NCBI GenBank assembly: GCA_963920525.1
Contig: OY986437.1
Location: forward strand, 59,786,330 to 59,850,329
Reading direction: 5' to 3'
Length of the DNA: 64,000 nt
Source of the DNA: Dichetophora obliterata
Lineage: Eukaryota; Arthropoda; Insecta; Diptera; Sciomyzidae
Shown here: piece by piece, positions 1 through 10,698 of the stretch
How positions within the stretch are numbered: the stretch's first letter is position 1
Layout of the letters: each line of letters opens with the position of its first letter
Translations under genes and position numbers: made by a program
Notes under the pieces: model-generated
Told to the model about the DNA's origin: nothing
Seen by the model: the letters and a program-made list of their open reading frames with translations, nothing else
The model's database searches: none

Positions 1-85
1 GCATTGGGATGGATGCCAGTCGCTCGCTGAATGATAATCAAAAGGAGTTACTCAACTGCATACAGGATCATAAAAATATTATCAG
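1..85 (+). CDS. Odorant receptor A, end of an internal exon (5' partial)
   Basis: This is the last part of an exon whose beginning lies outside the window. Reading from base 3 it encodes a segment (IGMDASRSL... then ELLNCIQDHKN) that matches the end of exon 1 of receptor B at 17432-17513 almost residue for residue. The exon stops at base 85 before a GTAAGA donor and leaves two bases (AG) of a split codon, exactly as in receptor B. In the 7tm_6 family this segment belongs to the cytoplasmic loop after TM4. It is spliced, by my inference, to 10699-11116. The reading frame is open over the visible part. Confidence 0.85.
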
Positions 86-170
86 GTAAGAGATTTAAAG
101 AGATTTGAGCAGAATAAAATGATGAAAGTTAAGTAAGTGTAACAATAGTGTACAAATAAATAGTGACAGA

Positions 171-201
171 ATAATCGGTATCAGCATTTGTTTGGCTGGT
201 A
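171..201 (+). other. Intronic segment shared with receptor B (copy A)
   Basis: About 31 bp starting ATAATCGGTA and ending TTTGGCTGGTA recur, with few changes, at 17587-17617 in the intron of receptor B. The distance to the splice donor is also similar (85 versus 73 bases). Most of the surrounding intron DNA no longer aligns by eye. It is either a slowly decaying remnant of the duplication or a conserved intronic element. Confidence 0.6.
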
Positions 202-918
202 TCAGCTTTAAATGATGGAATTGGATATAGTTAAGTTTATACCAGCTGCCAAAAAGGATATGTGTCTTTGAAATTTACATATGATCAGTATATCTTGGCA
301 ACTAGACTTTGGCATTACAATACTTTCACTTGTGATTTAAAGTCTGACTTATGTCCTGCTGTTCTCGTCCGTAATTTTGTTTTTGTTGTTCCAACATATA
401 CCTTTTCGCATAAATTGAAACCGTCACCTTTGCACGGAGTTTAATATATCAAATAAACATCTGCATGAATACATTTGCTTTGCTTGCTGCAAAGTGTACA
501 CTAGGGTGGATCGAAAAAACTAATTTTTTTTCTGTTCGAATTCGAATAGCACGCAAAAGTTGCGAACTTATGCCAATAGTGTCAGTGCAAAATACTAACT
601 TAGTTGGATAACATCTTCTGTCTCAAACCTGGGCCCAAAGTTTGTCCATACCATTTATATAGGAAAAAGTGGTATTTTTTTGGAAAAGTCATCATTATTT
701 TTTTTTCAGTGTACGCATCTCATTTTGCAATTAATTGCTAGTTACAATGAGTTATCAAACATAAAATTAAGACAAAATCTACAAGAGTTGTGATACTTTC
801 TGTCTCAAACCTGGCCTTAAATATTCGAAATGCTGGTCTAAAATGATACATTTTATTTCATTGCTGCTAAGCACTTAAGGCTTTGTAGCAGCTTACATAA
901 TTTTCATATAGCCATATA

Positions 919-2173
919 AAGGGTGTTTTTTATAGAGTGATACAAGTCTAAGTCATAATAAAACATAGTAATATATTTTTAATATCAACGGGCTTTATTG
1001 AATAGAAAATTTTATGACATTAATGTTTAAATATAATTTTGGCCATGTGGCCGCCACGACTGGCGCGTACAAGGCGCAATATGGAACACCAATTTTCACA
1101 AACTTTTCGCAGCATTTGCGCCCGTATCTTGCCGATAACTCTTTGAATGTTGATTTCCAGGTGTTCAATTGCTTGTGGCTTATCGACGTAGACAAGTGAC
1201 TTTACATAACCCCAAAGAAAATAATCCAATGGGGTTTATTTATACACGCTTGGGGGGCCAATTAATTGGGCCATTTCATGAAATTATTTTTTCATCAAAA
1301 GTTTCCTTGAGTAAATCAATTGTAGCGCCCGCTGTGTGGCATTTGGCTCCATCCTGTTGGAACCACAAATCAGCAAAATTAATGCCAGCTAGTTGAGGTA
1401 CAAAAAAACTTCGAATCATGTTCCTATACCGTTCATCATTGACAGTAACATTCTGACCATCATCGTTTTTGAAGACACATGGACTCCGCCAGCCCATAAA
1501 GCACACCAAACAGTAATTTTCTGTGGATGCAATGGTGTTTCGACAAAAGCTTGTGGATTCTCCTTACTCCAAATACGACAATTCTGTTTATTTACCTACC
1601 CATTCAACCAAAAATGGGCTTCATCGGAAAATAAAATTTCCCATGGAAATTCAAAATCAATATCAATTTGTGCTTCAGCCCATTCGCCGAATTGGCGACG
1701 CATACGATGGTCGTTTGGCTTTAATTCCTGCTCAAGTTGAATTTCGAAAGATTTTAAGCCAAGATCTTTTCGTAAAATCTTTCATAAAGTGGAAGGACAC
1801 AACCCCAGTTGCTGAGAACGGCGACGAATTGATTGATAAGGATCATCTTCAATGCTTTCCTGTACAGCGGCTACAGATTCTTCTGTGCGTACTGTTCGGC
1901 ATCTCACGGGATGCACATTATCAGTATGCTGTATGCTCTGAAGGACGATTATGTACGCCATAAAATGGACGAAGTGCATGATAAGTTTGACGAACAGAAC
2001 CATTCTTTTGATTAAAAATTTCCACAATTTGCACGCGTTGATCTAGTGTAAGTCGATTCATAATAAAATGTCAAAGCAAATTTAACAAAAAACAACTATC
2101 AACTGTTAAATGAGTGTTCAAATAAAGCAGTGATGCTAACTCATAGTTATATCACTCTATAAAAAACACCCTT
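919..2173 (-). mobile_element. rosa-like (DD41D-type) mariner element, decayed
   Basis: The ends carry inverted repeats of about 24 bp (AAGGGTGTTTTTTATAGAGT at the left, its complement at the right). The left flank ends in TA; the right flank is CA, so one target-site copy may have mutated. The 1255-bp length is normal for a mariner. The interior encodes a broken transposase on the minus strand. Confidence 0.85.
995..2030 (-). pseudogene. Mariner/Tc1 superfamily transposase, rosa-like DD41D group, broken
   Basis: The minus strand reads, in order: a helix-turn-helix remnant (CPSTLW-type segment near 1782-1850), the first catalytic block (near 1620), the second block WFQQDGAKCHT (near 1335-1370), and the third block TPLDYFLWGYVKS (near 1190-1240). 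It ends with the RGGHMAKIIF tail typical of this group. Stop codons and at least one frameshift in a G/C run near 1250 separate the blocks. The distance from the QQD aspartate to the TPLD aspartate is about 41 residues, allowing for the frameshift, which is why I place it with the DD41D (rosa) elements rather than DD34D or DD34E. It is not functional. Confidence 0.8.
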
Positions 2174-3021
2174 CACTAGCAACTTTTTTTTTTGAGAATT
2201 TGACTTTTTTATTTTGTTAAATATTCTTACGTATTCTATAAAAAGAAATTTCCTTATTGAAAATTTGTAGGTGATACGTTCCCTTTAGTAAAGAAAATGG
2301 ACCACATTTAGTGTTCGTGTAAAGTGTTTGTAAAGTGTTTGATGTCTTAAAAGCTATTCAAAAATCGTCCTTATTAAATATATTGGTCATGCTTTTAAAC
2401 ATTTTTGTGTATTTTTATAATACCCATTAAATACTAAAAAAAACATAAATAACTAATAAATAAAGAGCAAAAAACGAACAACACATAATATGAATATATT
2501 GTGAAAATTTGTAATTATTCTATTGTATATTTTGAGTTTCTCCCTGATGATGCTTTTCAAAGAAGAGAAAAATATCGGAAATTAAATTTAAATAAATGAA
2601 GAAAAGAAATTTTACCTATAGCTCGTTTTATTTCAAATAATTTAATATAAAAAATTTCAAAAATTAATAAGTTGGTTAAAGTCTATATTTACTCTTGCTT
2701 TAAGACATATGCAGTTTTTCTTACAAAAATTTAAGCATTTTGAGATCGTTATTTTTTTGTATTTTTTTAAAAAAAACTTGGTCCTTGCGGGAGAGGAAGG
2801 CATGGTTTTTTTCCTTTAATATTTTTTGTGGATCTTGACAACCATATGTTACTTTTGAGACTTTTTAGAATGTGATATTCGAAAAAACAATTTTAATTCG
2901 ATACATCCTTTGCCCATAAAAGTGTGGAGGGGGATAGAAGTATGAAAACAATTTCTTATCAACTTAAAGCAAACATCTTTGCCACAGACAAAAATCGCGT
3001 ACCAGTTTTATTTTCGACGCT

Positions 3022-3169
3022 TTAACTGCATTATTCTGTATCACGAAGAAGCACACTAGCAATGAGAAAGAAACGAGAAGCAATACAATTTTGTATGGAA
3101 AAAAAGTATTGCTTCTCGTGTCTTTCTTATCGTTGGTGTGCTTGTTCGTGATACAGAATAATGCAGTAA
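3022..3169. repeat. Hairpin element 1 (64-bp arms, 19-bp loop)
   Basis: Left arm 3022-3086 and right arm 3106-3169 are complementary at about nine positions in ten. The tips read TTAACTGCATTATTCTG and CAGAATAATGCAGTAA. It shares the terminal TTAACTGCAT / ATGC-R-GTAAG pattern with the hairpin at 3656-3813, so both may be members of one foldback MITE family. No open frame. Confidence 0.85.
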
Positions 3170-3190
3170 GTTTAATTCTCTTGGGGCGCT

Positions 3191-3340
3191 TTTATAGTGG
3201 CGACTTGTTGCTTTGCCGGGCCGAGCTGTAACTCAAAAACGCATGGGAGCTATAGAGAACGCAAGTCATGCATCTCTTTTGCTCCAATGCATGTTTGAGT
3301 CTCAGTTCGGCTCGGTTCAGTCGAAAGTCGGCACTATAAA
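3191..3340. repeat. Hairpin element 2 (imperfect arms of about 70 bp)
   Basis: The left arm starts TTTATAGTGGCGACTT and the right arm ends AAGTCGGCACTATAAA. The arms also share ACTCAAA and GGAGC blocks in inverted order. Pairing is weaker than in its neighbours. It is richer in G+C than its surroundings. Confidence 0.7.
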
Positions 3341-3655
3341 CGTTCTCTTAGGAGAATTTGTTGAGCTTGAATCACGGTTTTTTCAAAATCCTGTCGTGAT
3401 GAAGAGATTTGGGTGTCAGATCCGTGATTGGTACCACGGAAATATTTTAAAACATTTATCGGTTTCTAATTCACGTTTTGGCTGTCGTACTGTGTTATTA
3501 TATTAGAAATGTTATTATTTTAATTTTTACTAATCTGTTTTATTATCAAAAGTATATTAATTTCTTTACGAAAATGAAAGCTTTGAAATCGGCGCAAATT
3601 TTTGCCACACAATCATGATCTTTTACCATCCCTGCAATGCCAATACGAATGAGAT

Positions 3656-3813
3656 TTAACTGCATGTTTATGTAAAACAAAACGAAGCCTGAACGTCGTG
3701 AAAAAAACGAGCAACAATATTTTTTGATTTGAAAAAATGTATTGCCTACCACGTTTTTGCATGTTTTGCACCACAACCAGGCTTCGTTTTGTTTTATATA
3801 AACATGCGGTAAG
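3656..3813. repeat. Hairpin element 3 (same tips as hairpin 1)
   Basis: Left tip TTAACTGCATGTTTATGT, right tip ATATAAACATGCGGTAA. An inner block AACAAAACGAAGCCTG pairs with CAGGCTTCGTTTTGTT, and weaker pairing continues to a loop near 3733. It lies 490 bp from hairpin 1. Confidence 0.8.
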
Positions 3814-5540
3814 TCACGAATTTAAAACCAGCGAGTAACAGGCGCACTTCCCAACAAACAAAAGCTCTCGTTATTGTGTTCACTGATTAAAAGCGTTAAT
3901 TTTATAAAAGTCTGATTAAATTAGCGCCAACATTAAAGCTTTTATGCAACTAAAAAAAAATTAGTAAAAATTAAAATAATAAGATTTCAAAAATTAATAT
4001 ATATGTTTATAAATAAACTATCAAATTCGAATAAGAATAATAGAAAAAGTAATTTAAAATTATTTTTTACTTTATAGTGGTTTTGAATTCGGTTGTTGTT
4101 GTTTAAAAATTCTTTAATTTTTGTATCGAAAAGTATCAACTAAAAAAAAATTTGAAAATGCTTTTAATTGGACAAAGAATATACATTTTTCAGACCTTTT
4201 TAAGTCATTTTTGGATTTATCGATAGACCTTCTTGAAAGTTCAAAGTCTTGGAAAAATACGTGCTAAATTGTTGTCTAATTCTAAGCGTTATTTTTCAAA
4301 TTTTTTTTTGTTTCTATTCAAGTTACCTCATTACTCCCCCATACAAAGGTTCGGCAAATCTTAGTCATTTAGGAAGAGTAGTTGTTGTAAAGTCGAAAAC
4401 TAAGCCCGTAGTCTTCGTATCACCAAAACTCGTCATTAAATTTCTACGTGTTCAGGGACATACCGAGGCCATTTTAATTGGGGGGTATCAATATATTTCG
4501 GCTAACTGGATACCCTTAAGTCCCGACTATTTTTTAATACAACATAGTTGAATTATATAAAGTTACTCATCCAGTTCGATTAATATAAATAAATCTTAAG
4601 GGGTCTTTTTCATTTGAACGGCTAAGAAAAACACCTTGTAATTATTTTTACTAAAAACTTTTTTTAAATGATGAAAAAAAAACTTGTGTGGATCAAAGTA
4701 CATATAACTAAATATGTTTTGAATTTTTTTTTGGTTTGGCCTTTTATCTGCTCTCTTAAGCTTTTCGCAATTTGGACATCATTTTTCGAATCCAAAAAGG
4801 TGGCAACGATTTCTCAGCTTTTACAACAGGTAACTGAAAATTTTTTAGTTCATCTAAGCTAGTCCTGAGCAGGAAAATAAATTTAGTGGGCCAATGTTTT
4901 TTTTTAAAACAAACACAAAGTTATCCTCATTATTGCTTTTGCTCATCGTTGCAAAAAAAAAGAGCAAATTAAAAAATGTTAATGCAATAAAAAACCCCAA
5001 TAAGGTTTAACACTGATTTTCTATTTCTATAAAAAAATTGACCAGCAAAACAAAAACAAATGATGTATGTTTGTGTGCAACACATGTATCAACACAAACA
5101 TTTCAAAAGCAGCATCATGGAGAAAGGCTTGCTTTTTGTTGCCTTTGCATGCATTTGTTGTTGTTAGCAAGTTAGAAATTTGGTGAACGTCGATTTTGTT
5201 ACTATTTTTTGTACATGTTGTTGTTTTTACAAATGTGCAAACACAAAGTTGATGAAACAAAACAAATTTGTAGCTGAGCCAATTGAGCTTCTGGAAGCTC
5301 ATGTCTGATCTAAACGATAATGCTTGAAACTATAAGATTTCGTATAATCAGCCAACTAAGCCTCATACCTGTTTTTGGCGCCATTTTCAAAACAGAAATT
5401 GAAAAATTACCCTATTTTTTACATTTCTAACGAACTAATTAATTAAAAAAATAGTTTTTTAATTAATAAAGTTTTAATTAATAATAAAATAAAAAATATT
5501 TTTAAATTAAAAATACAAATTTAATTGTTAAGTTTAACAT

Positions 5541-6360
5541 TTAAATATTAATTCTTCTTTTTTTTAAGGTAGCCCATTGCTGCGCAATATTATCTAAGCT
5601 AATGAGATCAGCTTTGTCCTTTTCCGATGAAAGTATTAATAAGTCATTACGACGTGAGTCACTTTGCGTGGTTCTTAAACAATTTTTAACTAATTTTAAT
5701 TTGCTGAACATTCTCTCATTTCTTGAAACAGTAACAGGCACTGTGCATAGCAAACGTGACATTTTGTTAGCTGCAGGAAGAGATTTTTATTTCATTCTAA
5801 AACATTAGCTGTACCCGATAGAGTTTCTACGCCTTCGCATAGATCATAGAATACTTCAAATTTCGCTTTCAATTGAAGTGAATCCAAAAACAATTTTTTG
5901 GTTACAATTTTATTGATTCTAGAATTCGCTTTTGGGTCAAGCTAGTGGAAGATAGATTTGGCACTAGATTAGCACTATTAATAAGGTTATCCATACCTTC
6001 AGAGTCCGAATTTTTTTTTTAATGATTTAAGGGTATAAGAAATAAATTTCATAGCATCTAAAATATTCAGTTCAACGGCTTCAAGAGATTCAGTCAGGAG
6101 CTTCATATTTACTTGCACATTTTTCATAGAAACAAGACTTATAATAAGGTCCACAGAAATGAGTTGTTTGATAGCGAATATGCAGCATTTCGAGTCCACT
6201 TGTCACTTTTCTTAGAACTTTGGGAAATTTCGTTTAGAACATCAACAATGACATAAAGTGATGCTTTTATTATAAAAGAGTTTTGAATGCAGATTTAAAA
6301 ATGGTGTCCATCATTTCGAGCTTAAAAGTTAAAACGGAACTTTTTTCAATAGTTTGAACA
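5541..6360 (-). pseudogene. hAT transposase relic (zf-MYM/DUF4371 type), C-terminal part
   Basis: On the minus strand 5541-5762 reads a segment with VSRNERMFSKLKLVKN followed by LLILSSEKD, which is the hAT C-terminal dimerisation motif (usual form CERSFSKLKLIKNYLRSTM...LSIE). Upstream, frames at 5800-5880 and 5999-6199 read pieces (KAKFEVFYDLCEGVETL, LISVDLIISLVSMKNVQVN) that fit the middle of the same protein group. Frames are separated by stops, and I found no terminal repeats. It is a dead fragment inside the receptor A intron. Confidence 0.65.
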
Positions 6361-7041
6361 AATACTTTAAATTCATTATTTATTTATTTATTATAATTGT
6401 ATATAAATTAATATGTTAAATCTATGAAATAAAAGATTTTAAATCAGAGTTCTTGAGCTAAAAAAATTTCTTTAAATATGTTGGCCGATTTCGATCATTA
6501 AATTTTTTATTACAAAAGTTGGGTATTTCTGTGTAAAAATTTCAGTCTCAGAAAATTCTGCAAAAATGTATTAATTAGGTTTTACAAAGGGGAAAAATGT
6601 GGTGACGGAGTAAGCCTTTGTTCGTTTGGTCTTGTTTTATTCCAGTTATTTTTCCAACTTTTTGACAAGGTATTTGTATCAGGGACTGTTATCATTAAGC
6701 TATATCCAAAAACTTAAGCATTAATCTTTATTTTACGATTTTCAAGTTTTTGCTCAGTTATAAAAAAAATTATATGATTTTATCTTTTAAATCTTAAATA
6801 AAAATCATTAATATTTTTTTAGTCAAATAAAAATATAACTTTTGGTTTTTATTATTAGTCAAGGACACGGTTGCACAATTGGACTAAAAATGGTCCATTT
6901 TTCAGTTGGTCCGCTGCTCTCTTTGACATTTTTATGCATTACTATTTCCGTACTTTTTTAACAAAATTTATACTACTTTTCTAAACTTTTTCTGCATTTT
7001 GTCACAAGGGAACACTGGATTCGTTTACAACAGCTCAATGC

Positions 7042-7213
7042 TGATACAACTTAAAATGAGTTGGCCGACTGAAGTTTGTTTAAGGTACGACTTAAAATGA
7101 GTTGGCCGACTGAAGTTCCTTTAAGGTACAACTAAAAGTGTGTTAGCCGAGTGAAGTTTGTTTAAGGTACGACTAAAAGTGAATTGGCCGACTGAAGATA
7201 GTTTTTCAGTCGG
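7042..7213 (+). repeat. 41-bp minisatellite, four copies, ending in a hairpin
   Basis: Units start at 7042, 7083, 7124 and 7165, a regular 41-bp step. Each reads GGTACGACTTAAAATGAGTT followed by GGCCGACTGAAGTTTGTTTAA with a few changes. The last copy runs into a 10-bp-stem hairpin (GCCGACTGAA / TTTCAGTCGGC, 7186-7213), and one more GGTACGACTGGC start follows at 7221. Confidence 0.9.
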
Positions 7214-7907
7214 CAATAAAAGGTACGACTGGCTTTGATGCGTTCATAATTATTGTTTATAAAAATCAATATTTTAAAAAATTTTAATTAAAAAATAACA
7301 ATTTTAAAAAAGTAAGGAGGGAAGTCTACCCCTTACCCCCGCTAGTTTAGCCCCTATACGTGTTTCACTGACTAATGTGTGTACTGCAGTTTCAATGTAT
7401 GTTCCATCAGCACTTATTTTCAACATCAACTGAGGTAAAAAAAACAACAAAGTTCAATTTGGGAGTTATCAATTCAGACAATCTTTATCTAACAAGTATA
7501 TATCACATTACATATAGCAAAATATTTAACAAGTAAAATTATATTATTTTAAATTTTAAAATAATGCAGAAGAGTTTAAACCCTTGTGAGATTATTGCTA
7601 AAAGCTAATCCCTTAGTTATTTATAGTCAAAACTTGCAACTAAATTTTAAGATCTCATTGAAAAACGTTGCCACAATAATAACAATAAACTTTATTCGCT
7701 TCAATACCGCGAAGTTGGCAACGGAAGCAACCTCTACTTTCTTGCTGCTATTAACCACGTTGCTGCTGATGTTTAGCGTATCATCAATATTGCCAGCAGG
7801 TATGCGCAGAAGCAAAGCGAGCACGGGTTAAACTTTTAATGGTGCTTTTAAGCTCTCTATGGTGCTTTTTGGGGATCAAAATTGAACAAAGTTGTAGCAG
7901 AGCAGCA

Positions 7908-8000
7908 CGTGAGTGTTTGTGTGAATGTGTATAAGAGTGTGTTTGTTTGAATGGGTATAAGTGTGTGTTTGTGTGAATGTGTATAAGTGTGTGTTTCGAA
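7908..8000 (+). repeat. GT-rich minisatellite (about 26-bp unit, 3 to 4 copies)
   Basis: The phrase GTGTGTTTGTGTGAATGTGT plus ATAA repeats with small changes. This is a simple, slippage-prone tract with no coding content. Confidence 0.75.
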
Positions 8001-8101
8001 GGGAGTGTTATGTTTACGCTACTGTTTTAAGTTTAAAGACCAAGAGTAGTTATGCTGCTGCAAAAAGCGATAGAAATGCTAACAAAACGCGGGAAATTAT
8101 A

Positions 8102-8138
8102 TTCTTATATTAAGCAATTATTTTGCTTGATATAAGAA
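8102..8138. repeat. 16-bp-stem palindrome
   Basis: TTCTTATATTAAGCAA (8102-8117) and TTGCTTGATATAAGAA (8123-8138) pair almost completely around a 5-base loop. Related AAGCAA and CTTGAT words recur at 8230-8320 and in the 85-bp array at 9616-10470. Both may therefore belong to one larger degraded element. Confidence 0.7.
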
Positions 8139-8548
8139 AATTTAAAATTTAGACTCATTTGCTCAAATAAAGCATTGAAAACTAATATGAAGAAAAAAAC
8201 AATTATAATGAGCATTTATTGCCAAAATTGAGCAAAATAAACAATAGCTTGAAACAAGCATATAATACTTGATTCTCGAAACTGGAAGAAGAGTTGAATC
8301 AAGAAAATAATTTTCTTAATTTTAGCAAACGTAGAGTTGTCACCTTTGAACAATTCAGCGAATTACAACATTCATCAAAATCTTGAAGTTGTTGTAAAAG
8401 AGTCGCTGTACAACAATATCTACGTTCAAGATCACCGTCACCAATGTGTGCCAACAAAGCATGCGAAAGTGTTGTTGCTTTGTGCTTAGATCAGCATTGC
8501 CATATTCACAGTTTTAAGTGTAAATTACGTGTGCAAACTACGTGTTTA

Positions 8549-9074
8549 ACAGCCCTATTCTGGCAGCTTAACTAAGCTCACCACATTAAAAAAATAGTTA
8601 ATATTACAAATTTGTTAAGGTTTCGTATTCTGCTGCTCTTTTCCTTACAATTTTGTTAATAACAGAAAGAGTCTTAACAACGAATGAAATGTATGTGCTT
8701 AGATATAAAATTATTGTGAAAGTAATAAAAAAATACAAATTATAATATTATATTGAGTTTAAATACATTAAACTGAAAAATGGAAGAATTTTTACTTATT
8801 TTAAGTGTTGATAATGAAATCTTTCAGTAGCCGTGGCAAATTTTTCAAGCGCTTGCAAAGTCACAAGCTGCACTCGAAGCATCTGCTTATATTGCGCATC
8901 TCTTCTTTCAATAGGCATATCGATTTTCACCATGCATGGTGAACTTTAAAAGCTTTTTAAGCTTTGATACTGTTAATGATTTTTAAGAATACTAACATCT
9001 ACATAACATAACAATCAGCTTAACAAGAGCTCCTTAACTATTTCTTGTTAAGCTAACAACGAGAATAGGGTTGT
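8549..9074. mobile_element. TIR element (MITE), 526 bp
   Basis: The left end reads ACAGCCCTATTCT...CTTAACTAAG. The reverse complement of the right end reads ACAACCCTATTCTCGTTGTT then AGCTTAACAAG. The interior has no transposase. I could not identify a clear target-site duplication, so the superfamily is open (a CAG start would suit hAT). Confidence 0.6.
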
Positions 9075-9615
9075 AAGTGTGAAGTTTTTTAAACAGGTTT
9101 AAAGTTTCTTAAAAGACTCGTAGTGGAAATAACAATTTTTGTAAATTTCAGATTTGAAATAAAATTAAAATATTCTTCTCATAAACTAACACAATTGGAG
9201 GAAATCGACTTCAGAAAATATTGCGTAAAATTTTATGTTGAGCTATGTAATAAACTGTTAGTTACATTTTTTAATTTTCTTTAACTGTCTTTAGAGCAAC
9301 ACAAAAATAGCTTTAAGTTTTCTCTGTACTCGAATTTCTCACTGTTTAAGTGAAATGTATATAAGTTTTAATGTAAAAGAAAAAAAGGTCTCAATAAATT
9401 CACTTACTTACACTTTAATTTGAAAATTAATTTTTAATAGATGTGCAACTTCTGTCTCCAACTAAAGTTTAAAATACTTATCAACCAGCTATATCGCAAT
9501 AGAGTTGACATTTGTATAATTTTGACAATTTACGTGTTGTTAAGTAGCATCCAGTTTTTTAATCTATTTTTAAAATAAAAAAAAAATTCTGCTGCTCAAT
9601 ACAAAATATTTTTAT

Positions 9616-10470
9616 ATATCAAGCAAAATTTTCTAATTTTTAGACAACTTATTAGCTGGATTAAGTAAAATCTTCTATTTATAAGAAAAAAAAAATACAC
9701 TTGCATTCTTATATTGAGAAAATTGTTTATTTGGATGAAGCAAATTATTCTCAATTTTAAAAAAACCAGTTTCTCAAATCGAGCAAATTATTCTAGTTTT
9801 CAGTAAATTATTAACATGAATCAAGCAAAATGTTCTCAATTGAAGGAAAATAAATTTCTCAAATTAAGTAAATTATTTTAGTTTTCAGTTAAATGTTTAC
9901 TTGAATCTAGCAAATTGTTCTCAATTCAAGACAAATAAATTTCTCAAATCAAGCTTATTATTCTTGTGTTCAGCAAATTGTTGACCTCAATCAAGTTAAT
10001 TGTTCTCAATTCATAGAAAAAAATTTTCTCAAATCAAGCAAACTATGTTTGTTTTCAGCACATTGTTTACTTGAATCAAGCAAATTGTTCTCAATTCAAG
10101 GAAAATAAATTTCTCAAATTAACTAAATTATTCTTGTTTTCAGTAAATTGTTTACTTGAATCAAGCAAAATTTTCTCAATTCAAGGAAAATAAATTTCTC
10201 AAATCAAGCAAATTATTCTACTTTTTAGAAAATTGTTTACTTGAATCAAGCAAATTGTTCTCAATTCAAGAAAAATAAACTTCTCAACTCGAGCAAATTA
10301 TTCTAGTTTTCAGTCAATTGTTTACTTGAATCAAGCAAATTTTTCTCATTTCATGTAAATATTAGACTCGAATATAGAAAAAATATTCTTGAGCTATAAG
10401 CAAATGTTACTTGAATTAAGTACTTTTTTCTTAATATCATGTGTTGTAAATCTGCTCTATTCTAGCAAAA
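9616..10470 (+). repeat. 85-bp dimeric tandem array
   Basis: TTCTCAAATC-like unit starts fall at 9771, 9856, 9941, 10026, 10111, 10196 and 10281, exactly 85 bp apart. Degraded copies lie on both sides. Each unit is two related halves of 42 and 43 bp. Both halves start ATCAAGCAAATT and continue ATTCTAGTTTTCAG in one half and GTTCTCAATTCAAGG in the other. The motif CTTGAATCAAG makes each junction palindromic. Confidence 0.9.
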
Positions 10471-10698
10471 TAATGCTTGAATTGAGAAATTTACGCTTTT
10501 GTGTAAACTAATAGCCTAGTTGCTTGATTCAAGCACAAAATACTTGATTTTTTCTTTCCGTGAAAGTAGCTAGTTTTAGGGAACTTTTTTGTTTAATTTG
10601 CACAATATTTTTGCTTTTTTGATAGACACGATCACATAAAAACTCTTTGTTATCTTAAAACTTAAAATAATATTGGAATTATTTTCTTCTAATTTCAG

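Larger units (their letters stand above)
86..10698 (+). other. Intron of odorant receptor A (10.6 kb, phase 2)
   Basis: The intron runs from a GTAAGA donor at 86 to a TTTCAG acceptor ending at 10698. The flanking codon halves AG and C join to a serine codon. Nearly all recognisable content is repetitive: a mariner relic, three hairpin elements, an hAT relic, minisatellites, a TIR element and an 85-bp array. Stretches 204-918, 2174-3021, 3814-5540, 6361-7041 and 7214-7907 hold no gene I can support. They are AT-rich and show only short unrelated open frames. Confidence 0.8.

Noticed and set aside
480..918. MITE starting CACTAGGGTGGATCGAAAAA
   Set aside because: The start resembles an hAT-type terminus, but I found no matching right end on either side of the mariner insertion.
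1393..1963. Overlapping + strand open frames of 115 and 146 codons
   Set aside because: They are the antisense of the rosa-like transposase relic.
2520..2600. Penelope-like 3' end (CTCCCTGATGATGCTTTTC)
   Set aside because: Only a short phrase resembles such ends; no GIY-YIG or RT sequence is nearby.
4249..4551. 100-codon open frame starting MEKYVLNCCL
   Set aside because: No similarity I recognise, AT-driven composition in its first third, and no splice or promoter context; it lies inside the receptor A intron.
7586..7831. Open frames on both strands (81 and 65 codons)
   Set aside because: Mutually overlapping, no motif, low complexity; not supported as a gene.
7042..10470. CRISPR-like array
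   Set aside because: The repeats are contiguous tandem units without unique spacers, in a eukaryotic intron.
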